A stretch of 41,590 nt of DNA from assembly GCA_017458335.1 (NCBI GenBank), contig JAFTFT010000020.1, forward strand, positions 1 through 41,590, read 5' to 3'. This DNA is from Oscillospiraceae bacterium. GTDB taxonomy: Bacteria; Bacillota; Clostridia; Oscillospirales; Oscillospiraceae. The position numbers and the translations under genes are program-made. The notes beneath the pieces were generated by a model. The model searched no databases. It saw only the letters and a program-made list of their open reading frames with translations, and was not told the origin of the DNA. This document shows positions 25,250 through 34,573 of this stretch, in pieces. How positions within the stretch are numbered: the first letter of the stretch is position 1; each line of letters opens with the position of its first letter.

Positions 25250-26508
25250 CAATCGCGCTTGTGATCGCGGGAATCTTGCTGTGCATTCTTCTTTCGAACT
25301 TCTTCTCGGCCTCGGAAATGGCCTATTCCTCCTGCAATGAGCTCCGCCTGGAAAACGCGGCGGAAGAAGGCTCCAGAGGCGCAAAGACCGCCCTTAGCAT
25401 CATTCACCATTTCGATGACGCGCTCAGCGCGATCCTGATCGGTAACAACCTTGTGAACATCGCGGCTTCCTCGCTGGCGTCCGTGCTGGTGATCCTGCTC
25501 ACGGGAAGCGACAGGATGACCTGGCTTGCCACGTTGATCCTGACGATCCTGATCATCATCTTCGGAGAAACCATCCCGAAGATTACGGCCAAGCAGAACG
25601 CAAACCGTGTTTCCGAGCGGCATGCTATCCCGGTCCGGGTGCTCATGATCTTGCTTAAGCCCCTGATCCTGCTGGTGGTCGGACTGGTTCACCTGCTGAC
25701 TTTCTGGATGAAACCGGAAGAGGCCGATGAAGACGAGGCGGTGGAGGAACTTCAGAGCCTGATCGAGACGGCGGAAGATGAGGAGGTTCTGGATGAGGAT
25801 CGTTCCGAACTGGTCCAGGCCGCAATAGACTTTTCTGAAATTTCGGCGTTTGAGGCGATGACCGCCCGCGTGGACGTGGAAGCGATCGACATTGATGACG
25901 ACTGGGACGAGATCCTGACCCAGGTGGAGCAGTCTTCTTTCTCACGCCTGCCGGTTTACGAGGACAGCATCGATCATGTGATCGGCGTTCTGTACCTTAA
26001 TCATTTCCTGAAGGCGGTGGCGGATGGACAGCGTGAGATCCGCCCCCTGCTGATGGAACCCTGCTACGTGTACAAGACCATGAAGCTGCCGGACGTGATG
26101 GCACAGTTTCGCCGTGCGAAGCAGCATCTGGCCATTGTCTGTGACGAATACGGCGGGACGCTGGGCGTTCTGACCATGGAAGACGTCATTGAGCAGATTG
26201 TCGGAGATATCTGGGATGAGACCGACACCGTCGAAGACGAGATCGTCCGACGCTCGGATGACGAGCTGGAACTGGACGGGGATATGCCGATCACGGAGTT
26301 CCTGGAACTGATGAAGCTTCCGGAGGACGAGTTTGATGCGGACAGCGACACCCTGGGCGGCTGGACCATCGAATCCTTCGGCGGAAGATTCCCGGAACCA
26401 GGCGAGTCATTCCGGTACGGAGATGTCGAAGTCACGGTACTTTCCATGGACGGCAGACGCGTGGAGCGTGTGCTGGTGAAACGCAAATCTGCCGGGGAAG
26501 AAACATAA
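25246..26508 (+). CDS. CNNM/CBS/CorC-domain membrane protein, second copy
   Basis: 420 residues with the same order as its neighbour: CNNM membrane part (FFSASEMAYSSCNELRLENA, IIIFGETIPKITAKQNA), CBS pair with VCDEYGGTLGVLTMEDVIEQIVG, and a CorC end domain. The two share architecture but are well diverged, so the duplication is old. The linker before the CBS pair is very acidic. Overlap ATGA with the upstream gene implies coupled translation and perhaps a heterodimer. Confidence 0.9.
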   Translation: MTIALVIAGILLCILLSNFFSASEMAYSSCNELRLENAAEEGSRGAKTALSIIHHFDDALSAILIGNNLVNIAASSLASVLVILLTGSDRMTWLATLILTILIIIFGETIPKITAKQNANRVSERHAIPVRVLMILLKPLILLVVGLVHLLTFWMKPEEADEDEAVEELQSLIETAEDEEVLDEDRSELVQAAIDFSEISAFEAMTARVDVEAIDIDDDWDEILTQVEQSSFSRLPVYEDSIDHVIGVLYLNHFLKAVADGQREIRPLLMEPCYVYKTMKLPDVMAQFRRAKQHLAIVCDEYGGTLGVLTMEDVIEQIVGDIWDETDTVEDEIVRRSDDELELDGDMPITEFLELMKLPEDEFDADSDTLGGWTIESFGGRFPEPGESFRYGDVEVTVLSMDGRRVERVLVKRKSAGEET

Positions 26509-26523
26509 GAACAACAGGAAACA

Positions 26524-26562
26524 TTTTCCCGGAATCGACTTTTCGATTCCGGGAAAAGTTTC
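26524..26562 (+). terminator. terminator of the CNNM/CorC operon
   Basis: Perfect 15-bp stem (26524-26538 with 26543-26557) and a 4-nt loop CTTT, then GTTTCTCTT. Confidence 0.8.
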
Positions 26563-26564
26563 TC

Positions 26565-26593
26565 TTGCAGAACAGAGGGTTCTGCGGTATAAT
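26565..26593 (+). promoter_or_regulatory. promoter of the tRNA-Pro gene
   Basis: TTGCAG (26565-26570), 17-bp spacer, TATAAT (26588-26593), 12 bp before the tRNA. Confidence 0.75.
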
Positions 26594-26605
26594 ATTCAGG
26601 CAAAT

Positions 26606-26681
26606 CCGGGTGTAGCGCAGCTGGTAGCGCGCGTGGTTTGGGACCATGAGGCCGCAGGTTCGATCCCTGTCACTCGGACCA
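26606..26681 (+). tRNA. tRNA-Pro, anticodon TGG
   Basis: 76 nt including encoded CCA (26679-26681). The acceptor CCGGGTG pairs with CACTCGG with one G-U pair, the D arm is GCGC/GCGC, the anticodon arm is CGTGG with loop TTTGGGA and CCATG, and the T arm contains GGTTCGATCC. The loop gives anticodon TGG, which reads CCA/CCG-type proline codons. Confidence 0.95.
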
Positions 26682-26687
26682 ATAGAA

Positions 26688-26716
26688 AACCGCTGAGAGC
26701 AATCTCAGCGGTTTTT
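26688..26716 (+). terminator. terminator after tRNA-Pro
   Basis: Stem AACCGCTGAGA (26688-26698) with TCTCAGCGGTT (26703-26713), loop GCAA, then T run. Confidence 0.85.
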
Positions 26717-26745
26717 TCTGCCTGCTGCCGGAAACAGAATTCCAA

Positions 26746-27543
26746 TTACATCGGAACGATCTTGCAGAGGACGACGTAGCGGGCGTCGTCATATTCATAG
26801 CTGCAGGTAGAGAGCGTCATGATATGATCGCTGCTGGTAACCTGGACGCCGGAATCGAAATTGGAACGGGAGTACATACGGTTGATGAACTCCTGGAACT
26901 GGTCTCTGGTCGCGAAGTTGAACGCATAGACGTCCGAGTCGCCGCCAGTGACAAAGCAGGCGAACACCTGCAGCATGTAGACCTGATCCGGTGTGTAATA
27001 ATACAGAACAGGGTGCTGCTCAAGATAGCCTTCCTGCTTGTAATTGGCGAGACTGGCGAACATGGAGCCATTGTTCATGTGATGACCGTACAGAATCGTG
27101 TTGTCGCCCGAGAGGTCCGGCTCGCAGACCGCATCCATGAAGATGCTGCCGCTGGCGTTTTCGGTTCCGTTCAGCGTATGATGGAGGTAATACTCGTTGT
27201 CCCCGCCCTTCAGAACCGGATAGCTGATGACGGTATCCGGGCTGTAGATCCAGCCGACGACCTGAGAATTCTGGGAGAGCAGCGAATTGAAGTCAACCGA
27301 GATCGGACCGGACACAACCGGAGGTGTCTCTTCCACGACTTCAACGGTCGGAGTGGGGGTGGCTTCCGGTGTCGGCTGTGCGCTGACAAACTGCTGGTTC
27401 AGATTATCGTATTCCTTGGCCGCCGCGTGATAGCCGTAGAAGGTGTTATATAGCTGATACCCGGCGAAGATGAATACGCCGAGGAACACGCCGCAAAGTA
27501 TGACGAGAAGACCGCGCCAGAGGGCACGCAAAAAGGTTTTCAT
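26746..27543 (-). CDS. class B sortase
   Basis: 265 residues. N-terminal membrane anchor (residues ~8-30), a Thr/Pro linker (~58-75), then the sortase domain. The catalytic residues are visible: His154 in LYGHHMNNGSMF, Cys247 in TLSTCSYEY and Arg255 in DARYVV, the order and spacing of class B. Sortases cut a sorting motif at the outer membrane face and join the protein to peptidoglycan. The divergent gene encodes a surface protein with an APKTG motif, which resembles the [SNP]PxTG motifs cut by clostridial SrtB enzymes. A GGAGAC ribosome site precedes the ATG. Confidence 0.93.
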   Translation of the reverse strand: MKTFLRALWRGLLVILCGVFLGVFIFAGYQLYNTFYGYHAAAKEYDNLNQQFVSAQPTPEATPTPTVEVVEETPPVVSGPISVDFNSLLSQNSQVVGWIYSPDTVISYPVLKGGDNEYYLHHTLNGTENASGSIFMDAVCEPDLSGDNTILYGHHMNNGSMFASLANYKQEGYLEQHPVLYYYTPDQVYMLQVFACFVTGGDSDVYAFNFATRDQFQEFINRMYSRSNFDSGVQVTSSDHIMTLSTCSYEYDDARYVVLCKIVPM

Positions 27544-27711
27544 AATTTGTCTCCAATCGTAACTGTATTGTAACTTCTTATAGTATACACCGTTTTTTTA
27601 AAATGTACAGAAAAATTTTTCTTAAAATTTTATAGGCGTCGATGGAATGCTGTTTTTGTCTAGAATCGGAGCATCTTTTGCTCTGTGAAAAGCGAATTCA
27701 GATTTCTTAAG

Positions 27712-27740
27712 TTGCCTCTGCATGAAAAGCAGTGTATGAT
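27712..27740 (+). promoter_or_regulatory. promoter of the large surface protein, with an overlapping inverted repeat
   Basis: TTGCCT (27712-27717), 17-bp spacer, TATGAT (27735-27740). CAGTGT (27730-27735) and ACACTG (27742-27747) form an inverted repeat across the -10 box, a position suited to a repressor. The rest of 27544-27711 shows no further feature. Confidence 0.6.
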
Positions 27741-27809
27741 AACACTGTAAAAAAGAGCGATTTATAACCGTCCTGCAAAACGGTTCAACTGTTATCAGAG
27801 GTGATTGTT

Positions 27810-30800
27810 TTGAAAACAAAGCATAAAATGATCAGCGCCCTGCTGGCTGTGCTCCTCGTCTTTTCCCTGACCGGAGCTGCTGCTTCTGCAGACCCGGTCC
27901 CGGTTCCCGGCGACGCTGTGCTGAATGTTTCGGTCACGGTAGACCGGGACGAGTATGTTCCAGGGTCATATATCGACGGGGAGGGGAATGAGATCCCCTT
28001 AGATCCGGACAAGGTGCTCTCAGACGGAGAACAGATCCCTGTGTGCAGCGTGAGCTATGTGAGCAGGGACAATCAGGAAATCGGTTATGAAGACAGTCTG
28101 ATCAATCTCCTGGACCGCGACCGGCAGATCGGCATCCGGCTGACCCCGCTGGATGGCTTCTATATCTATGATATCGCACTGGTCGGCGGAGATTATGCTC
28201 CGAGTTCAAAAAGCCTGCTCTCCGCAGCAAAGGCAAAGCTCGGCACCACGACCGTCACGCTGTTCCTTTCGGACGTGGCCGGCCCGGAGGGCGGGAGCAT
28301 TACCATCAACGGCGACTATGTTTCCTCCTGGGGCGTCGGCAGCGATTGCACACTGAACGTCTCATGCCGGAGAATCAATGAGAATGTGCAGACCTATGTC
28401 AGCTATGACAGCGGCGAGCATTACGCAGAAACCCCGTGGGGCGAGGCTGGAAACGGTGCATGGATCTGTTACGCGGCCGACATGCCTCAGACCCTGGTCA
28501 CCGACGAGAGCGGCACCTGGCAGTTCACCGGATACAAGCTGGTGTATGATACAGGCGCTTATCAGGACATCGATGCACAGGATGAGATCCTGGTCTATAC
28601 GAATGCCACCCTGGTTGCCCAGTGGGAGAACGTCTCGGAGCAGTATCAGGGCGGCGGCACCGAAGGCGGTGACGACGATTACACCGATTACACCGTGAAC
28701 ACGGATGATTTCAATTACTCCGAGGGCGGAGACCTCGGCCTGGATACCGTGATGACCGCGTCCGCGCCGCTCACGCCGCCTGCCGCAATCGTGCAGGCGC
28801 CCGGCGCTCAGAAAGAATTTGACGGTTACCCACTGGAGATGGCCAAAGGATCGGATGTCACGGTCATCACCGATGAGAACGGCAATAATTTCAAGGTCGT
28901 GATCGACTACGCCGGCAACAGCATCACCGGGATCGGCTCAGTAGAGAACGCGGTCACTTCTTATGCCATTTACGACATGAACGATACCCTGCTGTTTGAC
29001 CGGGAGGATCTCGACGCTTTCGGCGGCTTCCGCGCGCTGAACGGCAGCCTGACTGTGACCGAGCCAAGCTATAAGCAGTATCTCACCGTTCGCGGCGTAT
29101 CCGCGACCGTAGATGCCGTGAGCGAAGACCAGATGTTCTACGCTGCCGATCTGGGAGCAGAGCAGGGGTACACCGACGGCTATGCGGCCGAAGGCCTTCT
29201 GCCCGGACACTGGATCTCAGGGACGGACATCGTCACCGGTTCCGGCAGCACGGATTTTGACACCGTGGTGAATGCCGAGGCGGTCCATATCTACATGAAC
29301 AATGGGATTGAGAACGTGGATGTCACCGCGCTCTATGATGTGCATGCCGAAAACGGTCATGTCACGGTGAATGCTTTCGTCCCGGCTCCGACACCGGTGA
29401 TCCCGGCTGTGACCGTTGAGGCGCCCAGCGCCAGCAAGCCGTTTGACGGCACTCCGCTCACGATGGATCCGGGGACGGATGTGACCGTGGTCAACGATGA
29501 GCAGGGCCTTACCTACAGGATCGTGCTCAGTTATGCCGGCGGCAGCAGAACAGAGATCGGCTCCATTGACAATGAAGTCACTTCCTGCGTGATCAACGAC
29601 GGGAATGACGTGCCGCTGTTCAGCTGGGAAGAGCTTCAGGCTGCGCCGCAGTTCCGCGTACAGAACGGTACGCTGACCGTGGCTGATCCCGCTGAAAAGC
29701 AGACACTGGTTGTTACCGGCATCACTGCCAATGTGACAGTCAAGGCGGCGGATCAGACGGTCACGCTGGCTGACTGCAGCGCCGAAGGCTTTTCCGGCGG
29801 CTATCGGGTTACCGGCCTGTTCGACGGCCACCGCGTGGTGGGAGAGAACATCGTCAGCGGGCAGGGAACTGCCCCCGGATTCGACACCGTGGTGAACGCG
29901 GAGGCAATTTCGGTTTACAGTGGAGACACGGACGTAACTGCCCTCTATAACATTACGCCGGTCAACGGTTATGTTACCGTCACGGTCGAGACGCCCGAAC
30001 CCTCCACAGAGCCGACCACCTCTCCGGAGCCGAGCACGGAACCGACCACCTCACCGGAACCGGAAAAACCGACGGTGCCCAACCTCACGCTGCGCGGCCT
30101 CGACGCCAGCAAGGAATTCGACGGCACACCGCTGACCATGCAGGGAGATAAGGGATATCTGCTCTCCGGTACGATCGGCGAATACAGCATCGCCGTCACT
30201 TATAACTCGATTACGGAAATCGGCAGCATGCCTGCCATCAGTAGTTATGAACTCCGGGATGCCCAGGGCAATACCGTGTTCACCAAAGCCGAGCTGGATG
30301 CCAGCGACAACTTTACGGTGGAGAGCCTCGGCACGCTGACCATCACCAAGCCGGAACCCACGATCCCGAAGGCGCGCCTGACGGTTCAGCCGCTGACCAA
30401 GGAATATGACGGCACACCGCTGACCAGAGAGAACAACGGAAACGTCGAAGTTACCGACAATCTCGGCGAGTACAGGCTCCGTGTGGAATACAACTCCATC
30501 ACCGAGCCCGGCAAGGTAGAGGCCCTGTCGAACTATGAACTCGTTGACGGGAGCGGAAACGTTGTCTTCACCAAGGCACAGCTGGATGCCAGCCCGAACT
30601 TCACTGTCAACAACGGCCTTCTGACCGTCAACCCGCGCACCCTGAAACTGATCGCCATCTCCGGCATGCTGAACACCAAGGGTGAGAACATCACAGCCTC
30701 CAGCCTGAGCACGCCGGACGGCAGCTTCACCAACGGCTATCGTCAGATCGGCCTGCTGGAGGGCCACCAGCTCTCGGGCAGCTTTGTCCAGGGCAGCGGA

Positions 30801-33035
30801 AAAGAGAGCTTCAAGACCAGCATCGATCCGGAAGCGGTCCGCATTACGTCGGGCGGCTGGGATGTGACCAAGTATTATGACATCCAGACCCAGGACGGCT
30901 TTATCACGATCAACGCCCCTACCGCCTATGACCTGATTGTCAATCCGCGCTCCTACACCTGGACCTATGACGGAACCGCGCACTCGATGCGGGAGTATGA
31001 TTACAGTGGTCTGGTCAACGGCGACAAGCTCGTCAAGGTCAACTTCAGCAACGAAGCCACCATCACGAATGTCGGCACCCAGTCGAACCGCATTACCTCC
31101 GTCGAGGTGACCACGGCCACCGGCGGGGATGTGGACGTGAACAAGTATGTTCTCATCTCCACGCCGGGAACCCTGACGGTGGAGCAGCGTGACCTGACCG
31201 TGACGGCCATCTCCGGCTCGCTGACCACGAACGGAACCGAGGTGGTGGCATCCAGTCTGAGCACACCGGACGGAACCTTCAAGAGCGGCTTCAAAGCCGA
31301 AGGTCTGGTCCCCGGACACGCCCTCACCGGCAGCTTCGTTGCCGGCCGCGGCACCACCACCTTCAACACCAGCATTGACCTGAACAACCTGCGTGTTGTC
31401 GATGCTTACGGGAACGATGTGACACGCAACTACAGCATCCGCACCGTAAACGGCACCATCACCATCAACGCCGGTTCTTCGACCCAGCAGCGGAGCAGTG
31501 TCTCCCTGTCCATCACGGCCAAGTCCGGCACCTTCCCCTATGACGGAACGGAGCACAAGCTCAACGAGTACACCGCCAGCGGCCTGGTGGACGGCGATGT
31601 GATCGAGAAGGTTACCTTCAAGCCTTCTTCCGTGATCACCGATGTGGGAACCCGCGCCAACGAGATCCAGTCCGTGGTCATCAAGTCTTCCACCGGAGCG
31701 GCCGTGGACAACAGCAAGTACAACATCAACTATTACTCCGGCACGCTCACCGTAACAAAGTTCCCGCTGACGCTGACGGCTGTTTCGGACGAGAAGGTCT
31801 ATGACGGGAAAGCCCTGAACAACAAGAGCGTGAAGGCCACCGCTCTGGCAAATTCCAATCACACGCTCAGTGCGGACTACGAGGTCTTTGACAGCAACGG
31901 CAACTCCATCAAGAACGGCCCGGTCGATCCCGGCGTCTACACCAAGAAGGTCAGCAACGTCAAGATCACCTCCGGCAACACCGATGTCACGGCAAACTAC
32001 GACATCACGATGGTCGACGGCACGCTCAAGATCACCGGCTCCTCCGGCGAGAGCAGCCGTGCAACCACCACCACCGCTTACTACGGCAACACATTTACCA
32101 TCCGCTCAGACGCTCCATACTCCGAGTTCAAGTATCTGCTGATTGACGGACAGAAAGTCCCCACGGACAACTATACCGTCAAGGAAGGCAGCACCATTAT
32201 CACGCTGAAGTCCTCCTACATCCAGAGCCTGAAGGCGGGCGGACACAACTACACCATCGTCTCCACATCCAAGCAGGTCGACGGTAGCTTCAATGTTTCC
32301 AAGGCACCCAAGACCGGAGACGGCGCTTCGATGATTGTCTGGATCATCCTGCTCCTGCTGGCTGCCGTGGCCGTTGCCCTCGTGTTCTTCTTCCTGCAGC
32401 GCTCCGGCAGGCTGGGCGGCAAGCGCCAGTCCGGCAGAAAGAACGGAGGAAGCAACAGGAAAGAGACTCTCCGCTATCCCTCCGGAAAGGAATACACCCG
32501 CAAGCCGGCAACCCCGGTGATCCCTGATCTGGACTTTGAGCCCGAACCGGAACCGGTTCAGGACGACGATCCGACCATGGATCTGATGAAGGATTTCAAC
32601 CTCAATCTGGACGACTTCCGGAATCCGGAACCGCAGACGCCGCCAACTTACAACGGATACAGTGCTGACGGATACACAGGTAACACCGTGAGCGGCAGCG
32701 GCAAAACCGGTTTTGAAGCGCCGGACTTCGGCAGCTTCGATCAGCCGGCCGCAGCGCCGGAAGAAGAGCTCCCGGATCTCGAGGTAGAGGTCTATGAGGA
32801 GGAGCCGGAAGTACAGCCGACCGCTGAAGCGGAAGCACAGCCCATCGAAGAGCCTGCAGAGGTTCCAATCGAAGCGGCAGCGGAAGAGCCTGCTCCGGAA
32901 GTGGAACCCGAGCCGGTGAAAGCACCGGAACCGCCGCGCCGCCGCGGAAAGCATGAGGCGCCGGACCCCTCCGATCCGTTCACGGACAGCTGGTATCAGT
33001 CCGTCGGACTGGGCAAGAGGGATAAGAACAAGTAA
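27810..33035 (+). CDS. giant surface protein with MBG-type repeats, APKTG motif and a long cytoplasmic tail
   Basis: 1741 residues from a TTG start (GAGGTG at 27798-27803, 6-bp spacing). A signal peptide (residues 1-28) leads into ~300 residues of unique extracellular sequence. Then come repeated MBG-like beta domains marked by FDGTPLTM or YDGT: ~330, 537, 768, 864, 1050, 1240 and 1329, alternating with modules containing SLSTPDG (~950, ~1135). A TEPTTSPEPSTEPTTSPEP linker lies near 730. APKTGD begins at ~1499, a membrane segment spans ~1508-1530, and an acidic Pro/Glu-rich tail of about 212 residues ends in KRDKNK. Classical sortase substrates have tails of only a few residues. A strong terminator follows. 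Function is unknown; adhesion or surface sensing would fit. Confidence 0.88.
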   Translation: MKTKHKMISALLAVLLVFSLTGAAASADPVPVPGDAVLNVSVTVDRDEYVPGSYIDGEGNEIPLDPDKVLSDGEQIPVCSVSYVSRDNQEIGYEDSLINLLDRDRQIGIRLTPLDGFYIYDIALVGGDYAPSSKSLLSAAKAKLGTTTVTLFLSDVAGPEGGSITINGDYVSSWGVGSDCTLNVSCRRINENVQTYVSYDSGEHYAETPWGEAGNGAWICYAADMPQTLVTDESGTWQFTGYKLVYDTGAYQDIDAQDEILVYTNATLVAQWENVSEQYQGGGTEGGDDDYTDYTVNTDDFNYSEGGDLGLDTVMTASAPLTPPAAIVQAPGAQKEFDGYPLEMAKGSDVTVITDENGNNFKVVIDYAGNSITGIGSVENAVTSYAIYDMNDTLLFDREDLDAFGGFRALNGSLTVTEPSYKQYLTVRGVSATVDAVSEDQMFYAADLGAEQGYTDGYAAEGLLPGHWISGTDIVTGSGSTDFDTVVNAEAVHIYMNNGIENVDVTALYDVHAENGHVTVNAFVPAPTPVIPAVTVEAPSASKPFDGTPLTMDPGTDVTVVNDEQGLTYRIVLSYAGGSRTEIGSIDNEVTSCVINDGNDVPLFSWEELQAAPQFRVQNGTLTVADPAEKQTLVVTGITANVTVKAADQTVTLADCSAEGFSGGYRVTGLFDGHRVVGENIVSGQGTAPGFDTVVNAEAISVYSGDTDVTALYNITPVNGYVTVTVETPEPSTEPTTSPEPSTEPTTSPEPEKPTVPNLTLRGLDASKEFDGTPLTMQGDKGYLLSGTIGEYSIAVTYNSITEIGSMPAISSYELRDAQGNTVFTKAELDASDNFTVESLGTLTITKPEPTIPKARLTVQPLTKEYDGTPLTRENNGNVEVTDNLGEYRLRVEYNSITEPGKVEALSNYELVDGSGNVVFTKAQLDASPNFTVNNGLLTVNPRTLKLIAISGMLNTKGENITASSLSTPDGSFTNGYRQIGLLEGHQLSGSFVQGSGKESFKTSIDPEAVRITSGGWDVTKYYDIQTQDGFITINAPTAYDLIVNPRSYTWTYDGTAHSMREYDYSGLVNGDKLVKVNFSNEATITNVGTQSNRITSVEVTTATGGDVDVNKYVLISTPGTLTVEQRDLTVTAISGSLTTNGTEVVASSLSTPDGTFKSGFKAEGLVPGHALTGSFVAGRGTTTFNTSIDLNNLRVVDAYGNDVTRNYSIRTVNGTITINAGSSTQQRSSVSLSITAKSGTFPYDGTEHKLNEYTASGLVDGDVIEKVTFKPSSVITDVGTRANEIQSVVIKSSTGAAVDNSKYNINYYSGTLTVTKFPLTLTAVSDEKVYDGKALNNKSVKATALANSNHTLSADYEVFDSNGNSIKNGPVDPGVYTKKVSNVKITSGNTDVTANYDITMVDGTLKITGSSGESSRATTTTAYYGNTFTIRSDAPYSEFKYLLIDGQKVPTDNYTVKEGSTIITLKSSYIQSLKAGGHNYTIVSTSKQVDGSFNVSKAPKTGDGASMIVWIILLLLAAVAVALVFFFLQRSGRLGGKRQSGRKNGGSNRKETLRYPSGKEYTRKPATPVIPDLDFEPEPEPVQDDDPTMDLMKDFNLNLDDFRNPEPQTPPTYNGYSADGYTGNTVSGSGKTGFEAPDFGSFDQPAAAPEEELPDLEVEVYEEEPEVQPTAEAEAQPIEEPAEVPIEAAAEEPAPEVEPEPVKAPEPPRRRGKHEAPDPSDPFTDSWYQSVGLGKRDKNK

Positions 33036-33067
33036 TACCATCATATCCGGTTTATGACCGGTAAAAC

Positions 33068-33105
33068 AAAAACTCATGCACCATGAACCGTGCATGAGTT
33101 TTTGC
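33068..33105. terminator. bidirectional terminator after the surface protein
   Basis: 14-bp stem (33068-33081 with 33090-33103) beginning with a run of A and ending in TTTTT, 8-nt loop. Confidence 0.88.
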
Positions 33106-33127
33106 TATGATGCGGTTAATTCCCGTA

Positions 33128-33156
33128 TTGAAGCGGCTGAACTTTTCTGATATAGT
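33128..33156 (+). promoter_or_regulatory. promoter of the metallo-hydrolase gene
   Basis: TTGAAG (33128-33133), 17-bp spacer, TATAGT (33151-33156). Confidence 0.65.
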
Positions 33157-33196
33157 TGATAAAGGAAATCAATGAAAAAGGAAGGAGTATACGGAG

Positions 33197-33802
33197 ATGG
33201 AAATAATATGGAACGGCCATTCCTGCTTCACGGTCAGAACACGGGAGGGGAGTGTCGTCCTGGACCCATACGAGGACGGGAAAGTCCCCGGCTGCGGGCC
33301 GCTGCGCCTGGAAGCAGACGAGGTACTCTGCAGTCATGAGCACGGCGACCACAATTACCGCGCGGCAGTTCGCCTGAGCGGAAAGCCCTGCGGGGTACAG
33401 GTGGAAGCGATCCCGTCCTGGCACGACGACGTCTGCGGAAAGAAGCGGGGCCCCAACACCATCCATGTGCTTTCCGCGGAGGGGATGAAGCTTGTCCACC
33501 TGGGGGACCTGGGGACAGAACTGAACAACGGGCAGATCGAGGCTCTCTCCGAGCCGGATGTCCTTCTGATCCCCATCGGCGGATTCTATACCATTGACGC
33601 TGCGCAGGCACTGGAGATTGTGGAGCAGCTGCACCCGCGGATCACGGTACCGATGCACTTCCGGCGGGGCCGTATGGGCTTTGATGTGATCGACACACCG
33701 GACGAATTCCTGTCCCGCTGCACGAATGTTGTGGAATATGCCGGGAATACCCTGACGGTGGATCCGGATACACCTGCCCAGACGGCGGTGCTGCATCTCT
33801 GA
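33197..33802 (+). CDS. metallo-beta-lactamase-fold hydrolase (UlaG-like small form)
   Basis: 201 residues. The metal motif is SHEHGDHN (HxHxDH, residues ~48-54). A later GDLG gives the bridging aspartate and the C-terminal PMHFRRG gives the last histidine. This compact form is widespread and mostly uncharacterised; it is not an antibiotic beta-lactamase by any visible sign. The ATG follows AAGGAG at 9 bp. It converges with the DUF4250-like gene only 9 bp away. Confidence 0.85.
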   Translation: MEIIWNGHSCFTVRTREGSVVLDPYEDGKVPGCGPLRLEADEVLCSHEHGDHNYRAAVRLSGKPCGVQVEAIPSWHDDVCGKKRGPNTIHVLSAEGMKLVHLGDLGTELNNGQIEALSEPDVLLIPIGGFYTIDAAQALEIVEQLHPRITVPMHFRRGRMGFDVIDTPDEFLSRCTNVVEYAGNTLTVDPDTPAQTAVLHL

Positions 33803-33811
33803 CCCCGATCC

Positions 33812-33994
33812 TCAGCGAAACTGATTTCGTGCCGGGTCATAGTCGAATCCTGCCTCGTGCAGACGGCCGGTGAGCTCGGCTCTGTCCAGCTGCAGGTCGT
33901 CACAGAGCGCATCCAGCGAATCATACGCATCCCGCAGCTTCGTGTTGAGGACGCTCATCAGCATGACCGGATCGGAAGGAAGTCTGGCTGCCAC
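33812..33994 (-). CDS. DUF4250-like small protein
   Basis: 60 residues from a GTG start: residues 1-60 match the pattern LPSDPVMLMSVLNTKLRD...LDALCDDL...ARNQF of the clostridial DUF4250 family, whose members are about this long. GTG at 33992-33994 follows the purine run GGAGGGGGG. A longer frame that runs upstream to 34207 overlaps the hup terminator and hup itself and reads as arginine/serine-rich noise, so it is excluded. Function unknown. Confidence 0.75.
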   Translation of the reverse strand: MAARLPSDPVMLMSVLNTKLRDAYDSLDALCDDLQLDRAELTGRLHEAGFDYDPARNQFR

Positions 33995-34048
33995 GTTGTT
34001 CACCCCCCTCCGTTTGACAGACGTGACTTTATTATTGCCTGAATAATG

Positions 34049-34077
34049 AAAAGGAGCAGCTGATTGCAGCTGCTCCT
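34049..34077 (-). terminator. terminator of hup
   Basis: Perfect 11-bp stem AGGAGCAGCTG (34052-34062) with CAGCTGCTCCT (34067-34077), loop of 4; TTTT follows on the minus strand. Confidence 0.85.
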
Positions 34078-34094
34078 GTCCTGAACGGAGAAAA

Positions 34095-34370
34095 TTACTT
34101 GTTGACCTTCTCCTTGAACGCCTTGCCGGCCTTGAAGACGGGGGTGTTGCTCGCGGCAAACTCCATGGCCTCACCGGTGGCAGGATTGCGGCCCTGACGG
34201 GCATCACGATGCTTCACGGAGAAAGTACCGAAACCGAAGAGAGCGACGGCCTCGCCGGCGGCGACGGTGTCAACGACAGCATTCAGAACGCTGTCAACAA
34301 CAGCGGCGGCCTGCTTCTGGCTGAGTTCATTCTCAGCGGCGACTTTTTTTACAAGTTCAGTTTTATTCAT
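34095..34370 (-). CDS. hup: DNA-binding protein HU
   Basis: 91 residues, the normal length. HU is a dimeric nucleoid protein that bends DNA. The N-terminal MNKTELVKKVA, the GFGTFSVKHRDARQGRNP beta-arm segment and the KAGKAFKEKVNK end are canonical. An AAAGGAG site lies 9 bp upstream and a near-consensus promoter at 34406-34434. It marks the last clearly native gene before the acquired region. Confidence 0.96.
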   Translation of the reverse strand: MNKTELVKKVAAENELSQKQAAAVVDSVLNAVVDTVAAGEAVALFGFGTFSVKHRDARQGRNPATGEAMEFAASNTPVFKAGKAFKEKVNK

Positions 34371-34405
34371 GATTGAAAACTCCTTTGTAAAAGAATTACT
34401 TGGTG

Positions 34406-34434
34406 ATTATAGCAGTTTCAGCGCCGTTTGGCAA
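34406..34434 (-). promoter_or_regulatory. promoter of hup
   Basis: On the minus strand TTGCCA (34429-34434), 17-bp spacer, TATAAT (34406-34411). Confidence 0.75.
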
Positions 34435-34527
34435 TAGGAAAAAGCATAAAACAGGCAGAATTGTGCGCTGATTCAAGGAACCGATTCACGAGTTTCAAAA
34501 CAATTCACCAGAGACGGAATCGAAGTA

Positions 34528-34556
34528 TTGAGAAAAGAAGCCTGGTGTGATATAAT
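34528..34556 (+). promoter_or_regulatory. strong promoter with no intact gene behind it
   Basis: TTGAGA (34528-34533), 17-bp spacer, TATAAT (34551-34556). It faces a 130-nt leader and a coding start that is broken after 7 plausible codons. Confidence 0.75.
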
Positions 34557-34573
34557 CCTCCCGTTCTGATTGG

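Noticed and set aside
33995-34207. N-terminal extension of the DUF4250-like gene through the hup terminator into hup
   Set aside because: The extension would overlap hup, reads as low-complexity Arg/Ser, and the GTG at 33994 with a purine-rich site fits the family's normal length.
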